The notes: generated from the letters alone by a model not told the origin. Numbered from the stretch's first letter, positions 1-6,581 are shown. The stretch: 6,804 bases of DNA from an uncultured Campylobacter sp. (GCF_937949835.1 NZ_CALEDC010000300.1:1-6804); one strand, 5' to 3'. A program made the numbers and translations.

Positions 1-256
1 TATTTTTTGTTGAATTTTGAGTAATTATTTCCTTTTTATAAGGAAAGTATAAAATTTAAAAAGATAAAATTCCATAAATTAAAATTTTAAAGATACTCCG
101 AGCTACGCAGCTGCAAATAAGTAAATCGCCCGCATTTTAATCACCCGCGCCTCGCCTAAATTGCCTAAAATTGCCGATCAAATTTAAGCCGCATACACCT
201 TTATCTGGCGCTTAGTTTAGCCGCGCGGCATAAAAACGCAGATAAAAAATGAAGTG
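1..256. other. Gene-free segment downstream of the TRAP solute-binding gene
   Basis: No reading frame of useful length or quality was found on either strand; the longest minus-strand starts give peptides of about 10-16 residues. The left part (about 47-92) is AT-rich and contains the same kind of AAATTT/TTTAAA runs as the mqo-pyk spacer. The right part is more GC-rich and contains a perfect 10-base palindrome, GCCGCGCGGC, at 220-229. No dctQ or dctM gene follows the solute-binding gene here, which is where its partner subunits would be expected if the operon were intact. No convincing rho-independent terminator was seen for the minus-strand gene. Confidence 0.6.
28..46. repeat. Small hairpin, 7-base arms
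   Basis: TTTCCTT (28-34) and AAGGAAA (40-46) are perfect complements around a 5-base loop. The stem is AT-rich, and neither strand shows a clear T-run directly after it, so a terminator role is possible but not supported. It may belong to whatever gene lies left of the window. Confidence 0.3.
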
Positions 257-1441
257 CTATTTCGTTTGATTATCCTCATTTTTTGGTGCGGCAGTGCTTG
301 CATTTATCTCGCTGGCTGCGCTATTTACGGGCTCAGGAACAGAGATTTTTTTCACCGAAGCAGTGAAATTCTGCTCGGCTTCAACATCGCCAGTTTTTTC
401 GATATATGTAAAATCGCCCATCTTCGTCCACGTTCTAGCTTTAGCTAAAAACGCCTTTTGGCTTTCCCAAATCTCTTTGAAATCGGGATTTTTCTCGCTT
501 TCTTCGGCTAGAATTTCATCTGTCGCCTTGCGAAGCGCACGCATAATTTCAGGCGAAAAAGAGCGAATCTGAACGTTCGGATATTTCTTTTTGATCTCGT
601 CCCAAATTATTACGTTTTTATAAAACGTCTCGTTTTCTGCGTATTCGCGCGCCTTTGCGATCGAAGCCTCTAGGATATTTTGCAAGTCCTTAGGAAGCTT
701 CTGCCAAGTTTGTAGATTTATCACGATCTGCTGCTCGCTAGCGGGTTCTTGCCATCCCGTATAATAGTAATTTGCGACCTTGTGAAAGCCTAGAGGTATA
801 TCAAAGCTAGGACTTGCCCACTCTACCGCATCGATGGTGCCCATCTCTAGCGCCATATATAGCTCACCTACCGGTATCGTAGCGACTGCGACGCCAAGGC
901 GGCTCATAACCTCCCCGCCAAAGCTTGGAATTCTAAATTTAAGCCCTTTTAGATCGTCTAACGTATTAATCTCTTTTTTAAACCAGCCACCCATCTGCAT
1001 GCCGCTATTTAGGATATTAAAGACCTTTAGATTGCTTTTAGCATAGAATTTATCCGCTAGCTCCTTCCCCCCGCCAAAGTAATACCAAGCGTGCTGTTCG
1101 TCTTTCGTCATACCAAAAGGCACCGTCGTAAACAGCATATTCGCGCTATTTTTGCCTTTATAATAGTAGCTCGCAGTATAGCCTAAATCGTATTGTCCGT
1201 TTTTGACCATATCATAGATCGCAAAAGGTGCTTTATGTTTGCTAGGCGCGTCGATGCTGATTTTCAGCCTGCCATCAGACATACTATCTGCAAGATCTGC
1301 CATACGCTTGGCGACATCGCCTACGATAGGCATACTAAGCTCGTAAGTCTGAGCTAGCTTAAGGCGATAAACTTTCTTATCTGCGCCCCACAGCGACGTG
1401 GCTATAATCAAACTTAATCCGACAAGAATCGATTTTTTCAT
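257..1441 (-). CDS. TRAP transporter solute-binding protein, TakP/DctP-like (periplasmic)
   Basis: The protein is 394 residues long. It should capture an organic acid in the periplasm and deliver it to a sodium-driven TRAP permease. Residues 1-20 form a signal peptide (MKKS, hydrophobic core, then LWGA before DKK). The central signature GMQMGGWFKKEI (148-159), GLKFRIPSFGGEVMSRLG (166-183) and GTIDAVEWASPSFD (201-214) is that of DctP-family proteins and closest, by eye, to the 2-oxoacid-binding TakP group. R170 is the expected carboxylate-binding arginine. Residues after about 348 form a tail rich in Ala, Glu, Asn and Ser that seems longer than usual. The start is supported by GGGAG about 7 bases upstream (minus strand) and by the signal peptide. 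No dctQ or dctM genes adjoin it. The gene is divergent from mqo. The ligand (2-oxoacid versus C4-dicarboxylate) cannot be fixed from sequence alone. Confidence 0.88.
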   Translation of the reverse strand: MKKSILVGLSLIIATSLWGADKKVYRLKLAQTYELSMPIVGDVAKRMADLADSMSDGRLKISIDAPSKHKAPFAIYDMVKNGQYDLGYTASYYYKGKNSANMLFTTVPFGMTKDEQHAWYYFGGGKELADKFYAKSNLKVFNILNSGMQMGGWFKKEINTLDDLKGLKFRIPSFGGEVMSRLGVAVATIPVGELYMALEMGTIDAVEWASPSFDIPLGFHKVANYYYTGWQEPASEQQIVINLQTWQKLPKDLQNILEASIAKAREYAENETFYKNVIIWDEIKKKYPNVQIRSFSPEIMRALRKATDEILAEESEKNPDFKEIWESQKAFLAKARTWTKMGDFTYIEKTGDVEAEQNFTASVKKISVPEPVNSAASEINASTAAPKNEDNQTK

Positions 1442-1469
1442 ATACTACTCCCAAAATGAAATGGTGCGA

Positions 1470-1483
1470 ATTTTATATAAAAT
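1470..1483. promoter_or_regulatory. 14-base perfect palindrome with -10-like boxes on both strands
   Basis: ATTTTATATAAAAT reads the same on both strands, so TATAAAAT faces both the TRAP gene (leftward) and mqo (rightward). Campylobacter sigma-70 promoters rely mainly on the -10 box, so this could be a divergent core promoter. The leftward transcript would have a leader of only about 20 bases. No -35 element was identified. An operator role is equally possible. Confidence 0.35.
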
Positions 1484-1501
1484 CATCTAAATTCACGCTT
1501 T

Positions 1502-1507
1502 TATAAC
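1502..1507 (+). promoter_or_regulatory. Possible mqo -10 box
   Basis: TATAAC lies about 55 bases before the mqo start codon and is a second candidate -10 for the plus strand. It is a short AT-rich match in an AT-rich spacer, so the call is weak. Confidence 0.25.
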
Positions 1508-1517
1508 TAGCTTTTAA

Positions 1518-1530
1518 GCGAAATTTTCGC
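1518..1530. promoter_or_regulatory. Inverted repeat in the mqo leader, possible operator
   Basis: GCGAAA (1518-1523) and TTTCGC (1525-1530) form 6-base arms around a single central base, about 35 bases before the mqo start and just after a possible -10 box. The position suits a regulator site or a leader hairpin. No known operator consensus was recognised. Confidence 0.25.
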
Positions 1531-1562
1531 ACAATTGCAGCCAAATTCGATAAGGAAAGGGC

Positions 1563-2909
1563 ATGCAAGAAAAACATTACGACGTAATCATCATAGGTGG
1601 CGGTATAACGGGCAGTGCGCTAGCGTACGTGCTGGCAGAATTTAGCGGAATCAAAAATATCGCTCTACTTGAAAAATACGAAGGGCTTGCGACGCTAAAT
1701 TCTAAAGCCAGCGCAAACTCTCAGACGATTCATTGCGGCGACATCGAGACCAACTACGACCTGCAAAAAGCGACCGAAGTCAAGCGCAAGGCGGATATGA
1801 TCGTGAAGTATTGCCAAAAGCACGGATATGAGAATAAATTTTTATTTCAGGGGCAGAAAATGGCTCTTGGCGTGGGCGAAAGCGAGGTAGAGCTAATTAA
1901 AGAGCGCTTTGAGAAATTTAAAGAGCTTTATCCGTATCTGCAGCTTTTCGACAAGGAAGAGCTCAAAAAAATCGAGCCCAAGCTAGTTTTTGATGGGCGC
2001 GGCGAGGAGCGAGCGGAGGATATCGTAGCAATGGGCGTGCAATCGGGAGTTTACACGACGATCGATTACGGCGCGATGGCGAATTCCTTCGTGCAAAACG
2101 CTAAAAACGTGGAGGGCAAAACCTGCGATCTGTATCTCAACACCGAGGTGCAAAACATCACTAAAGTAGGCGATAAGCTCTATATCCGCACCGCAAATAG
2201 ACTCTCGCTAAGCGCTGATTTCGTAGTCGTAGATGCAGGCGCTCATTCGCTGTGGCTGGCGCACAAAATGGGGCTGGGGCAGGATCTTAGCACGATTTGC
2301 ATTGCGGGCAGCTTCTATCTAACCAAGCAAAAGCTTCTAAACGGCAAGGTTTACATGGTGCAAAATCCAAAGCTTCCATTTGCCGCGCTTCACGGCGATC
2401 CGGATTTGCTCGCAGGCGGCTGCACGAGATTTGGCCCTACCGCGCTTACGATGCCGAAGCTTGAGCGCTACAAGGGCTGTCGTTCGGTGCCGGAATTTTT
2501 TCAGTCATTAAATTTTGACATGGACGTAGCTAAGGTCATTTGGCAAAATTTTGGCGATAGTGAGGTAAGGGATTTCTTAATCCGCAATATAGGCTTTGAG
2601 ATACCGATTTTAGGCAAAAAGCTTTTCGTCAAAAATGCGCGCAAGATCATACCTAGCATCCGCGAGGAGGATATTTACTACGCCAAGGGCTTTGGCGGCG
2701 TGCGCCCGCAAGTAATCTCACACTCGCAAAAAAAGCTGCTTTTAGGCGAAGCTAGAATAGGCGAAAATCCGGGGATTATCTTTAATATGACCCCAAGTCC
2801 CGGCGCTACGAGCTGCCTAGGCAACGCGCTTCGCGACGCAAAAAGTGCCTGCGAATATTTAGGAGCGAGCTTTGATGATGCAAAATTTGACGCGGAAATG
2901 ATGCAATAA
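1563..2909 (+). CDS. mqo: Malate:quinone oxidoreductase (FAD-dependent)
   Basis: This 448-residue flavoprotein is expected to oxidise malate to oxaloacetate at the inner face of the membrane and pass electrons to menaquinone, replacing or supplementing the NAD-linked malate dehydrogenase in the TCA cycle. The N-terminus has the dinucleotide-binding fold YDVIIIGGGITGSALAY (G12-x-G14-xx-G17), with E37 at the end of the second strand as the probable ribose contact. SKASANSQTIHCGDIETNY (47-65) is a campylobacter Mqo hallmark. The C-terminal segment GIIFNMTPSPGATSCLGNA completes the FAD site. There is no signal peptide or membrane helix, as expected for a peripheral membrane enzyme. AAGGAAAGGG ends just before the ATG and fixes the start. 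It lies directly upstream of pyk on the same strand, the arrangement remembered from C. jejuni. The main alternative is another DAO-family oxidase such as L-2-hydroxyglutarate oxidase, which is less likely. Confidence 0.87.
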   Translation: MQEKHYDVIIIGGGITGSALAYVLAEFSGIKNIALLEKYEGLATLNSKASANSQTIHCGDIETNYDLQKATEVKRKADMIVKYCQKHGYENKFLFQGQKMALGVGESEVELIKERFEKFKELYPYLQLFDKEELKKIEPKLVFDGRGEERAEDIVAMGVQSGVYTTIDYGAMANSFVQNAKNVEGKTCDLYLNTEVQNITKVGDKLYIRTANRLSLSADFVVVDAGAHSLWLAHKMGLGQDLSTICIAGSFYLTKQKLLNGKVYMVQNPKLPFAALHGDPDLLAGGCTRFGPTALTMPKLERYKGCRSVPEFFQSLNFDMDVAKVIWQNFGDSEVRDFLIRNIGFEIPILGKKLFVKNARKIIPSIREEDIYYAKGFGGVRPQVISHSQKKLLLGEARIGENPGIIFNMTPSPGATSCLGNALRDAKSACEYLGASFDDAKFDAEMMQ

Positions 2910-3195
2910 AGAGGAATTTTTAAAATTTCGCTCGGGCAAGAATTTTGAAATTTTACTTCGGCGAGGACTTTAAAATTTTGCTCGCGCTTCACGTATATAG
3001 GGGATTTTAAAATTTCATTCAAACGCGAATTTTTAGAATTTAACCCGCACTGCAAGCTATGAAATTTTAAAATTTCACCATGCCGTAGAATTCTAAAATT
3101 CTCACGCACCATAAAATTTTAAAATTCCTTTGCCTAGCAAATTTTAAAATTTAGAAATTTCAAAATTTTGCGTAAAATTTCGCCCAATGCGGCGA
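2910..3195. repeat. Array of degenerate GAAATTTTAAAATTTC palindromes between mqo and pyk
   Basis: The spacer contains about ten variants of a 16-base palindrome. They start near 2914, 2940, 2966, 3001, 3027, 3061, 3088, 3113, 3138 and 3154; the copy at 3061-3076 is a perfect palindrome. Most start-to-start distances are 25-27 bases, with two longer gaps of 34-35 and a final one of 16. The short segments between copies are GC-richer and differ from each other. A minus-strand reading frame through this tract only translates the repeat (recurring EILKF) and is not a gene. No mqo terminator stands out, though any copy can fold as a hairpin. The function is unknown; the pyk promoter must lie here or further upstream. 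Confidence 0.8.
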
Positions 3196-3210
3196 TAAAT
3201 TTTAAATTTA

Positions 3211-3216
3211 AAGGAG
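3211..3216 (+). promoter_or_regulatory. Ribosome binding site that sets the pyk start
   Basis: AAGGAG lies 5 bases before the ATG at 3222. It decides between this ATG and an in-frame TTG at 3168, whose extra 18 residues would be encoded by repeat-derived DNA and do not resemble any pyruvate kinase. Confidence 0.75.
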
Positions 3217-3221
3217 AAAAG

Positions 3222-4691
3222 ATGCTTAAAAAAACCAAAATCCTAGCGACCATCGGGCCTGCGAGCGACAGCGAAGAGATGATGAGCGCGATGGTAAAGG
3301 CAGGCTGCAACGCCTTTAGGATGAACTTCAGCCACGGCACGCACGAGTATCACGAGGTAAATTTAAACAAAATTCGCGCCGTAGAAAAGAGCCTTGGCGT
3401 GCGCATAGGCGTCTTTCAGGACATCAGCGGCCCAAAGATCCGCGTCGGCAAACTCGAGGAAAATTTTAAACTAAAAACGGGCGATAAAATCACCTTCCTT
3501 CCTCACGAAATCATCGGCAAAAAGACCGCGGAAGGCGAATACGAGCTGTGTATCAACCACCCCGAAATTTTGCCGCTGATGAAGGCGGGCGAGTTTATCT
3601 ACCTCTACGACGGCTCGATCCGCGCCAAGGTAGTCGCGGTAAGCGAGCAAGGCGTGCGAACGGTGCTCGAAAACGACGGCTTTTTAAGCTCGAATAAGGG
3701 GGTGAACTTCCCAAACACCCGCCTAAATATCGACGTCATCACGCAAAAGGACTTAGAGGATCTGCGCTGGGGCGCGGCGCACGGCGTAAATTTCGTAGGC
3801 ATCTCCTTCGTGCAGTCGCAAAACGACATCCTGCGCGTGCGCGAAATTTTAAACTCGCTGGGCTCAAAAGCTAAAATTTACGCCAAGATCGAGAAATTTG
3901 ATGCTGTAGAAAACATCGAGCAGATCATCGAGGCAAGCGACGGCATAATGGTCGCGCGCGGAGATCTAGGCATCGAGATGCCGTTTTATGAGATCCCGCG
4001 TATCCAAAAGCGCATCATAGCGTTAGCCAACGCCCGCTCAAAGCCCGTCATCACCGCCACGCAGATGATGCTTAGTATGACCGAGCACGAGCGCGCCACC
4101 AGAGCCGAGATCAGCGACGTCGCAAACGCCGTGCTCGACGGCACCGACGCCGTGATGCTAAGCGAGGAAAGCGCCATCGGCAAAAACCCCGCGGCCGTAG
4201 TCGCCGCGATGAGCGAGACGATCCGCGAGACCGAAAAGATCTATCCTTACGATAAATTTAACGATTACGATTTCTACGACGAGACCGATATGATCACTTC
4301 AAGCACCGCAGCGCTTGCCGCAAGGCTGGGCGCAGGCGCGATACTTTCGATCACGGGCTCGGGGCGCTCGGCGATCAAACTCGCACGCAACCGCGCTAAA
4401 ATCGACATCATCGCAATCGCTCACGATGAGCAGACCGCGCATGCGCTAAGTCTCGTGTGGGGCGTAAATCCAGCGATGGTCAGGGAAAAAACGAGCATCA
4501 ACTCGCTACTCGCACGTATCATAAGCGAGGCTCTGCAGCGTGAGCTCATCGAGGAAGGCGGCACCTACGTGATGACGGCGGGCTTTCAAAGCGGCCATCC
4601 CGGCAGCACCGACTACATCCGCATCATCAAAAAAGATCAGATCGATTTCTACCGCAACGCGGCAAAAACGGGCTTTGAAAGTAAAATTTAA
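3222..4691 (+). CDS. pyk: Pyruvate kinase
   Basis: The 489-residue cytosolic enzyme transfers phosphate from PEP to ADP, giving pyruvate and ATP. The N-terminus TKILATIGPAS and FRMNFSHG supply R33, N35 and S37. D67 is in FQDISGPKIRVG. The signature AKIEKFDAVENIEQII carries the catalytic K222 and E224. D248 (ARGDLG) binds the divalent cation, and T280 sits in TATQMM. The B domain lies between the two barrel parts (about 75-165). The C-terminal effector domain starts near 345 and has a TGSGRSA phosphate-binding-like loop (378-384). The usual SGET motif is SEES here (314-317). K72, where potassium-dependent enzymes have glutamate, together with I68 and V75, marks the lysine class that does not need potassium. 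Length is normal and the frame is intact. Base composition is the most GC-rich in the window. It follows mqo; both genes act at the PEP/malate/oxaloacetate node. Confidence 0.95.
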   Translation: MLKKTKILATIGPASDSEEMMSAMVKAGCNAFRMNFSHGTHEYHEVNLNKIRAVEKSLGVRIGVFQDISGPKIRVGKLEENFKLKTGDKITFLPHEIIGKKTAEGEYELCINHPEILPLMKAGEFIYLYDGSIRAKVVAVSEQGVRTVLENDGFLSSNKGVNFPNTRLNIDVITQKDLEDLRWGAAHGVNFVGISFVQSQNDILRVREILNSLGSKAKIYAKIEKFDAVENIEQIIEASDGIMVARGDLGIEMPFYEIPRIQKRIIALANARSKPVITATQMMLSMTEHERATRAEISDVANAVLDGTDAVMLSEESAIGKNPAAVVAAMSETIRETEKIYPYDKFNDYDFYDETDMITSSTAALAARLGAGAILSITGSGRSAIKLARNRAKIDIIAIAHDEQTAHALSLVWGVNPAMVREKTSINSLLARIISEALQRELIEEGGTYVMTAGFQSGHPGSTDYIRIIKKDQIDFYRNAAKTGFESKI

Positions 4692-4694
4692 AGC

Positions 4695-4724
4695 GCAGCC
4701 AAAGGCCGTAAAGTCAAAGGCTGC
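4695..4724 (+). terminator. Possible pyk transcription terminator (weak)
   Basis: GCAGCC (4695-4700) and GGCTGC (4719-4724) are perfect complements beginning 4 bases after the pyk stop codon. The loop is long (18 bases) and the following sequence AGCTAAATTT has only a short T-run, so it is a weak intrinsic terminator at best. Confidence 0.35.
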
Positions 4725-4728
4725 AGCT

Positions 4729-4825
4729 AAATTTAATTCCGTTACGAGATTACGAGCAGCAACGTCGCGTTTATGTCGTGATAGAATTTGCTGAAATTTA
4801 ATTCTATTGCGAGATGACTGAGCAG
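4729..4825. repeat. Imperfect direct repeat, two copies 65 bases apart
   Basis: Copy 1 at 4729-4760 and copy 2 at 4794-4825 share AAATTTAATTC, then TT, then CGAGAT, then AC and GAGCAG, with a few substitutions and one inserted base. The sequences after the two copies do not match. The pair sits exactly at the change from pyk to accessory DNA. It could mark an old duplication or insertion junction; no element ends were identified. Confidence 0.45.
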
Positions 4826-4981
4826 TATTTTCTAGCAACTAAAACTTTGGTGGCGCTTCGGTGGCTTTATTTCGCGCAGATCAAGAACAAGCGTGTGAAC
4901 AGTTACGCCATTGATTTTAGAGCAACAGCTAGTAGATAGATATGTTTTATACAAGGATACGAGCGATTGCAAGAGCGACTA

Positions 4982-5000
4982 CGACAAATAGTTTTTGTCG
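4982..5000. repeat. Hairpin, 7-base arms
   Basis: CGACAAA (4982-4988) and TTTGTCG (4994-5000) pair perfectly around a 5-base loop that contains the in-frame stop of the decayed reading frame. No T-run follows, so it is not a clear terminator. Confidence 0.3.
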
Positions 5001-5118
5001 CTAGTTAACGATCAAAAGCGTGCAAAGTATAATCAGACGGTGTTTGTATGTGCATTCTCCGTGAACATTCGGGTGATTTAGACGCAAACTACGGTAATAT
5101 AGAGTTCAAAAATATAGA

Positions 5119-5144
5119 TAGCACTCTAGTCTCCATCAGTGCTA
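5119..5144. repeat. Inverted repeat, 7-base arms
   Basis: TAGCACT (5119-5125) and AGTGCTA (5138-5144) pair perfectly with a 12-base loop, about 70 bases before the predicted promoter of the AT-rich gene. It could be an operator or a chance structure. Confidence 0.3.
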
Positions 5145-5213
5145 GGTGCGCTTTATCTACGATAGTGAGTTTGGGTTCAACGATAAGATCGAGATCGGCA
5201 TGCAAGAATTACA

Positions 5214-5222
5214 TGCTATAAT
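5214..5222 (+). promoter_or_regulatory. Extended -10 promoter for the AT-rich gene
   Basis: TGCTATAAT is an exact TGnTATAAT match, the form favoured by Campylobacter sigma-70 promoters. It would start a transcript near 5229 with a leader of roughly 57 bases. No good -35 box is present, which is normal for the genus. It suggests the downstream gene has its own promoter inside the remnant tract. Confidence 0.5.
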
Positions 5223-5285
5223 GTTGATAGGAGCAATAGAACCCAAACACATGCAAGTACTTAGTACACAAAAAGGACAAAATAG

Positions 5286-6581
5286 ATGATGAATAAAGAA
5301 GTTTCCAACTTTTGTAGAGATATTATTTATCTACAAAAAAATCAAGATATAATAGAAATCTATAAGTTATACTCGTATAATTCTCAAATATTTGAGAATT
5401 ATACTTTTATGATTGGAACTAATGATGATACGTTTATACAACAAGATATTTTAAGGCAGATCACAAATTTAAAATATGATAAATTTTCTTTTAAAAGCTC
5501 GTTATCTGCCTACAAAAACATACTATTGCTGGATAAAAATCTCAGTAGAATCAAGAAAAATATTGACATATCTATAAATATCGACTCTAATTCCTTGGGG
5601 CTTTTTATTGAGAAAGATAAAAATAGTAATAGTTTTATTCCAAAAGGCATAGACAGCAACCCTATAGCAAAATTTGTGTTTGAAAATAACTTAGATATAA
5701 ATCCGCAGCCTTATATAGATGAAGATCTTATGAATTCAAACCATACTTATTCGTTAGAATATGAAAAAGAATTACAAAAATATAATATAAAACTTAACAA
5801 ACTAAGCGCTTTATTTAAATTTCAAAATTTAAATGTTAAAGATACGTCTTTACTTGATAATATAGTAAGACGCAGAATTTATTATTTTACACATAATTAT
5901 CTAGACGAGGATTGCAAGCTTTGCCGTAATATGGATGGTTCTCCTATGTATTTGGATATAAGCAAAAAAGAGTATTGGTTAAATTTTAATGGATTTAAAT
6001 ATTCAAATCATACTTTTATATATTCATATGTGTTATTAATGTTTGTAATATCATTTAAAAGGATTAGCTATAGCAAGAAAACTATAGAATTTTCAAAAAT
6101 AATGAGAAAATCTGGACCTATTTTTTTAGAAGTATTAAATTTCGCTTATGAGTATTTTAAGGATAACTCCAAAATGACAGAATTTATGAATTTTGATATA
6201 ATACAGTGGAACTTAGATAAAATTTTTCAGGAAGCCAAAAATAAAGCTTGGGATATATTTTGTTTTTATGGGATTCAGTATATTGAACTGTTTAAAAACG
6301 AAAAAGCTGATTTTGGTGTTGGATTTTTCCTAAGCGGAGATAAAAAATTTATTAATGATTATATAAAATTCTCAAAAAGACGAATAGTAGTAATAAACCA
6401 TAGAGAAAAAACATTTCAAGCCATTGCAGACACAAAAGAGCTAGATAAGTTATTATACGAAAATTGCTTTAACAATACTCTACCTCCAGGGTATGTTAAG
6501 CATAAAAATCTTATAGCATTATCGCTTATATTAAAAGAATATGCTGAAAAGAGAGTAAAAGAATTGAAGCTGGCATTATAA
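5286..6581 (+). CDS. Unrecognised AT-rich protein, probable PIN-like nuclease
   Basis: The 431-residue protein has no signal peptide and I cannot name its family. By pattern I see a PIN-like layout: a hydrophobic strand into an acidic residue, ISINIDSNSLGLF (95-107, D100), then DINPQPYIDEDL (137-148), a later helix with E282 (IFLEVLNF), NKAWDIFCFYGIQYIEL (319-335, D323) and DFGVGFFLSGDKKF (342-355, D352). Other PIN-like nucleases place their metal-binding acids in comparable contexts, so an RNA-cleaving toxin or defence effector is inferred, not shown. Residues 244-257 are strongly hydrophobic and could be a core helix or a short membrane segment. A CxxC pair is at C210/C213. The start is the first of two adjacent ATGs, with AGGA 8 bases upstream and TGnTATAAT about 64 bases upstream. 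The coding sequence is far AT-richer than pyk (9 G/C in 6001-6060 against 42 in 4081-4140), suggesting horizontal acquisition. No obvious antitoxin gene is adjacent. Confidence 0.8.
   Translation: MMNKEVSNFCRDIIYLQKNQDIIEIYKLYSYNSQIFENYTFMIGTNDDTFIQQDILRQITNLKYDKFSFKSSLSAYKNILLLDKNLSRIKKNIDISINIDSNSLGLFIEKDKNSNSFIPKGIDSNPIAKFVFENNLDINPQPYIDEDLMNSNHTYSLEYEKELQKYNIKLNKLSALFKFQNLNVKDTSLLDNIVRRRIYYFTHNYLDEDCKLCRNMDGSPMYLDISKKEYWLNFNGFKYSNHTFIYSYVLLMFVISFKRISYSKKTIEFSKIMRKSGPIFLEVLNFAYEYFKDNSKMTEFMNFDIIQWNLDKIFQEAKNKAWDIFCFYGIQYIELFKNEKADFGVGFFLSGDKKFINDYIKFSKRRIVVINHREKTFQAIADTKELDKLLYENCFNNTLPPGYVKHKNLIALSLILKEYAEKRVKELKLAL

Larger units (their letters stand above)
4814..5289 (+). pseudogene. 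Remnant of an unrecognised gene, broken into several frames
   Basis: No intact gene lies between pyk and the AT-rich gene, but protein-like stretches follow one another in shifting frames. ATG 4814 to TAG 4939 gives MTEQYFLATKTLVALRWLYF and 21 more residues. A second frame runs from about 4899 to 5081 with one internal stop at 4989-4991; it contains RYVLYKDTSDCKSDYDK and NDQKRAKYNQTVFVC. A third runs from 5033 to 5221 and contains HSGDLDANYGNIEFKNIDST. A fourth runs from 5146 to TGA 5289 and contains RFIYDSEFGFNDKIEIG. Read in order these look like one gene with several frameshifts and a stop. Its last frame overlaps the next gene's ATG as ATGA. I do not recognise the family. Part of it recurs at 6617-6801. 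Alternatives are chance open frames, sequencing errors, or a non-coding transcript. Confidence 0.4.

Noticed and set aside
220..229. GCCGCGCGGC palindrome as a terminator for the TRAP gene
   Set aside because: There is no loop of sensible size and no T-run after it on the minus strand.
254..572. Plus-strand open frames opposite the TRAP gene
   Set aside because: They are antisense to a clearly real coding sequence and lack ribosome sites and homology signals.
2678..3112. Minus-strand open frame of 144 codons across the end of mqo and the palindrome array
   Set aside because: It overlaps mqo, and its free part only translates the AT repeat (recurring EILKF units); no ribosome site or family resemblance.
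2910..3195. CRISPR array
   Set aside because: Repeats are short, degenerate AT palindromes and the intervening segments are only about 10-18 bases; no cas gene is present.
3168..3221. Longer pyk start at TTG 3168
   Set aside because: The extra 18 residues come from repeat-like spacer DNA, while ATG 3222 has a good AAGGAG site and the normal N-terminus.
4506..4838. Minus-strand open frame of 110 codons over the end of pyk
   Set aside because: Mostly an antisense shadow of the GC-rich pyk coding sequence, with Ala/Arg-rich composition and no recognisable domain.
4692..5285. tRNA or rRNA gene in the post-pyk gap
   Set aside because: No cloverleaf with a TTCGA-type T-loop or CCA-ended acceptor and no rRNA signature was found.
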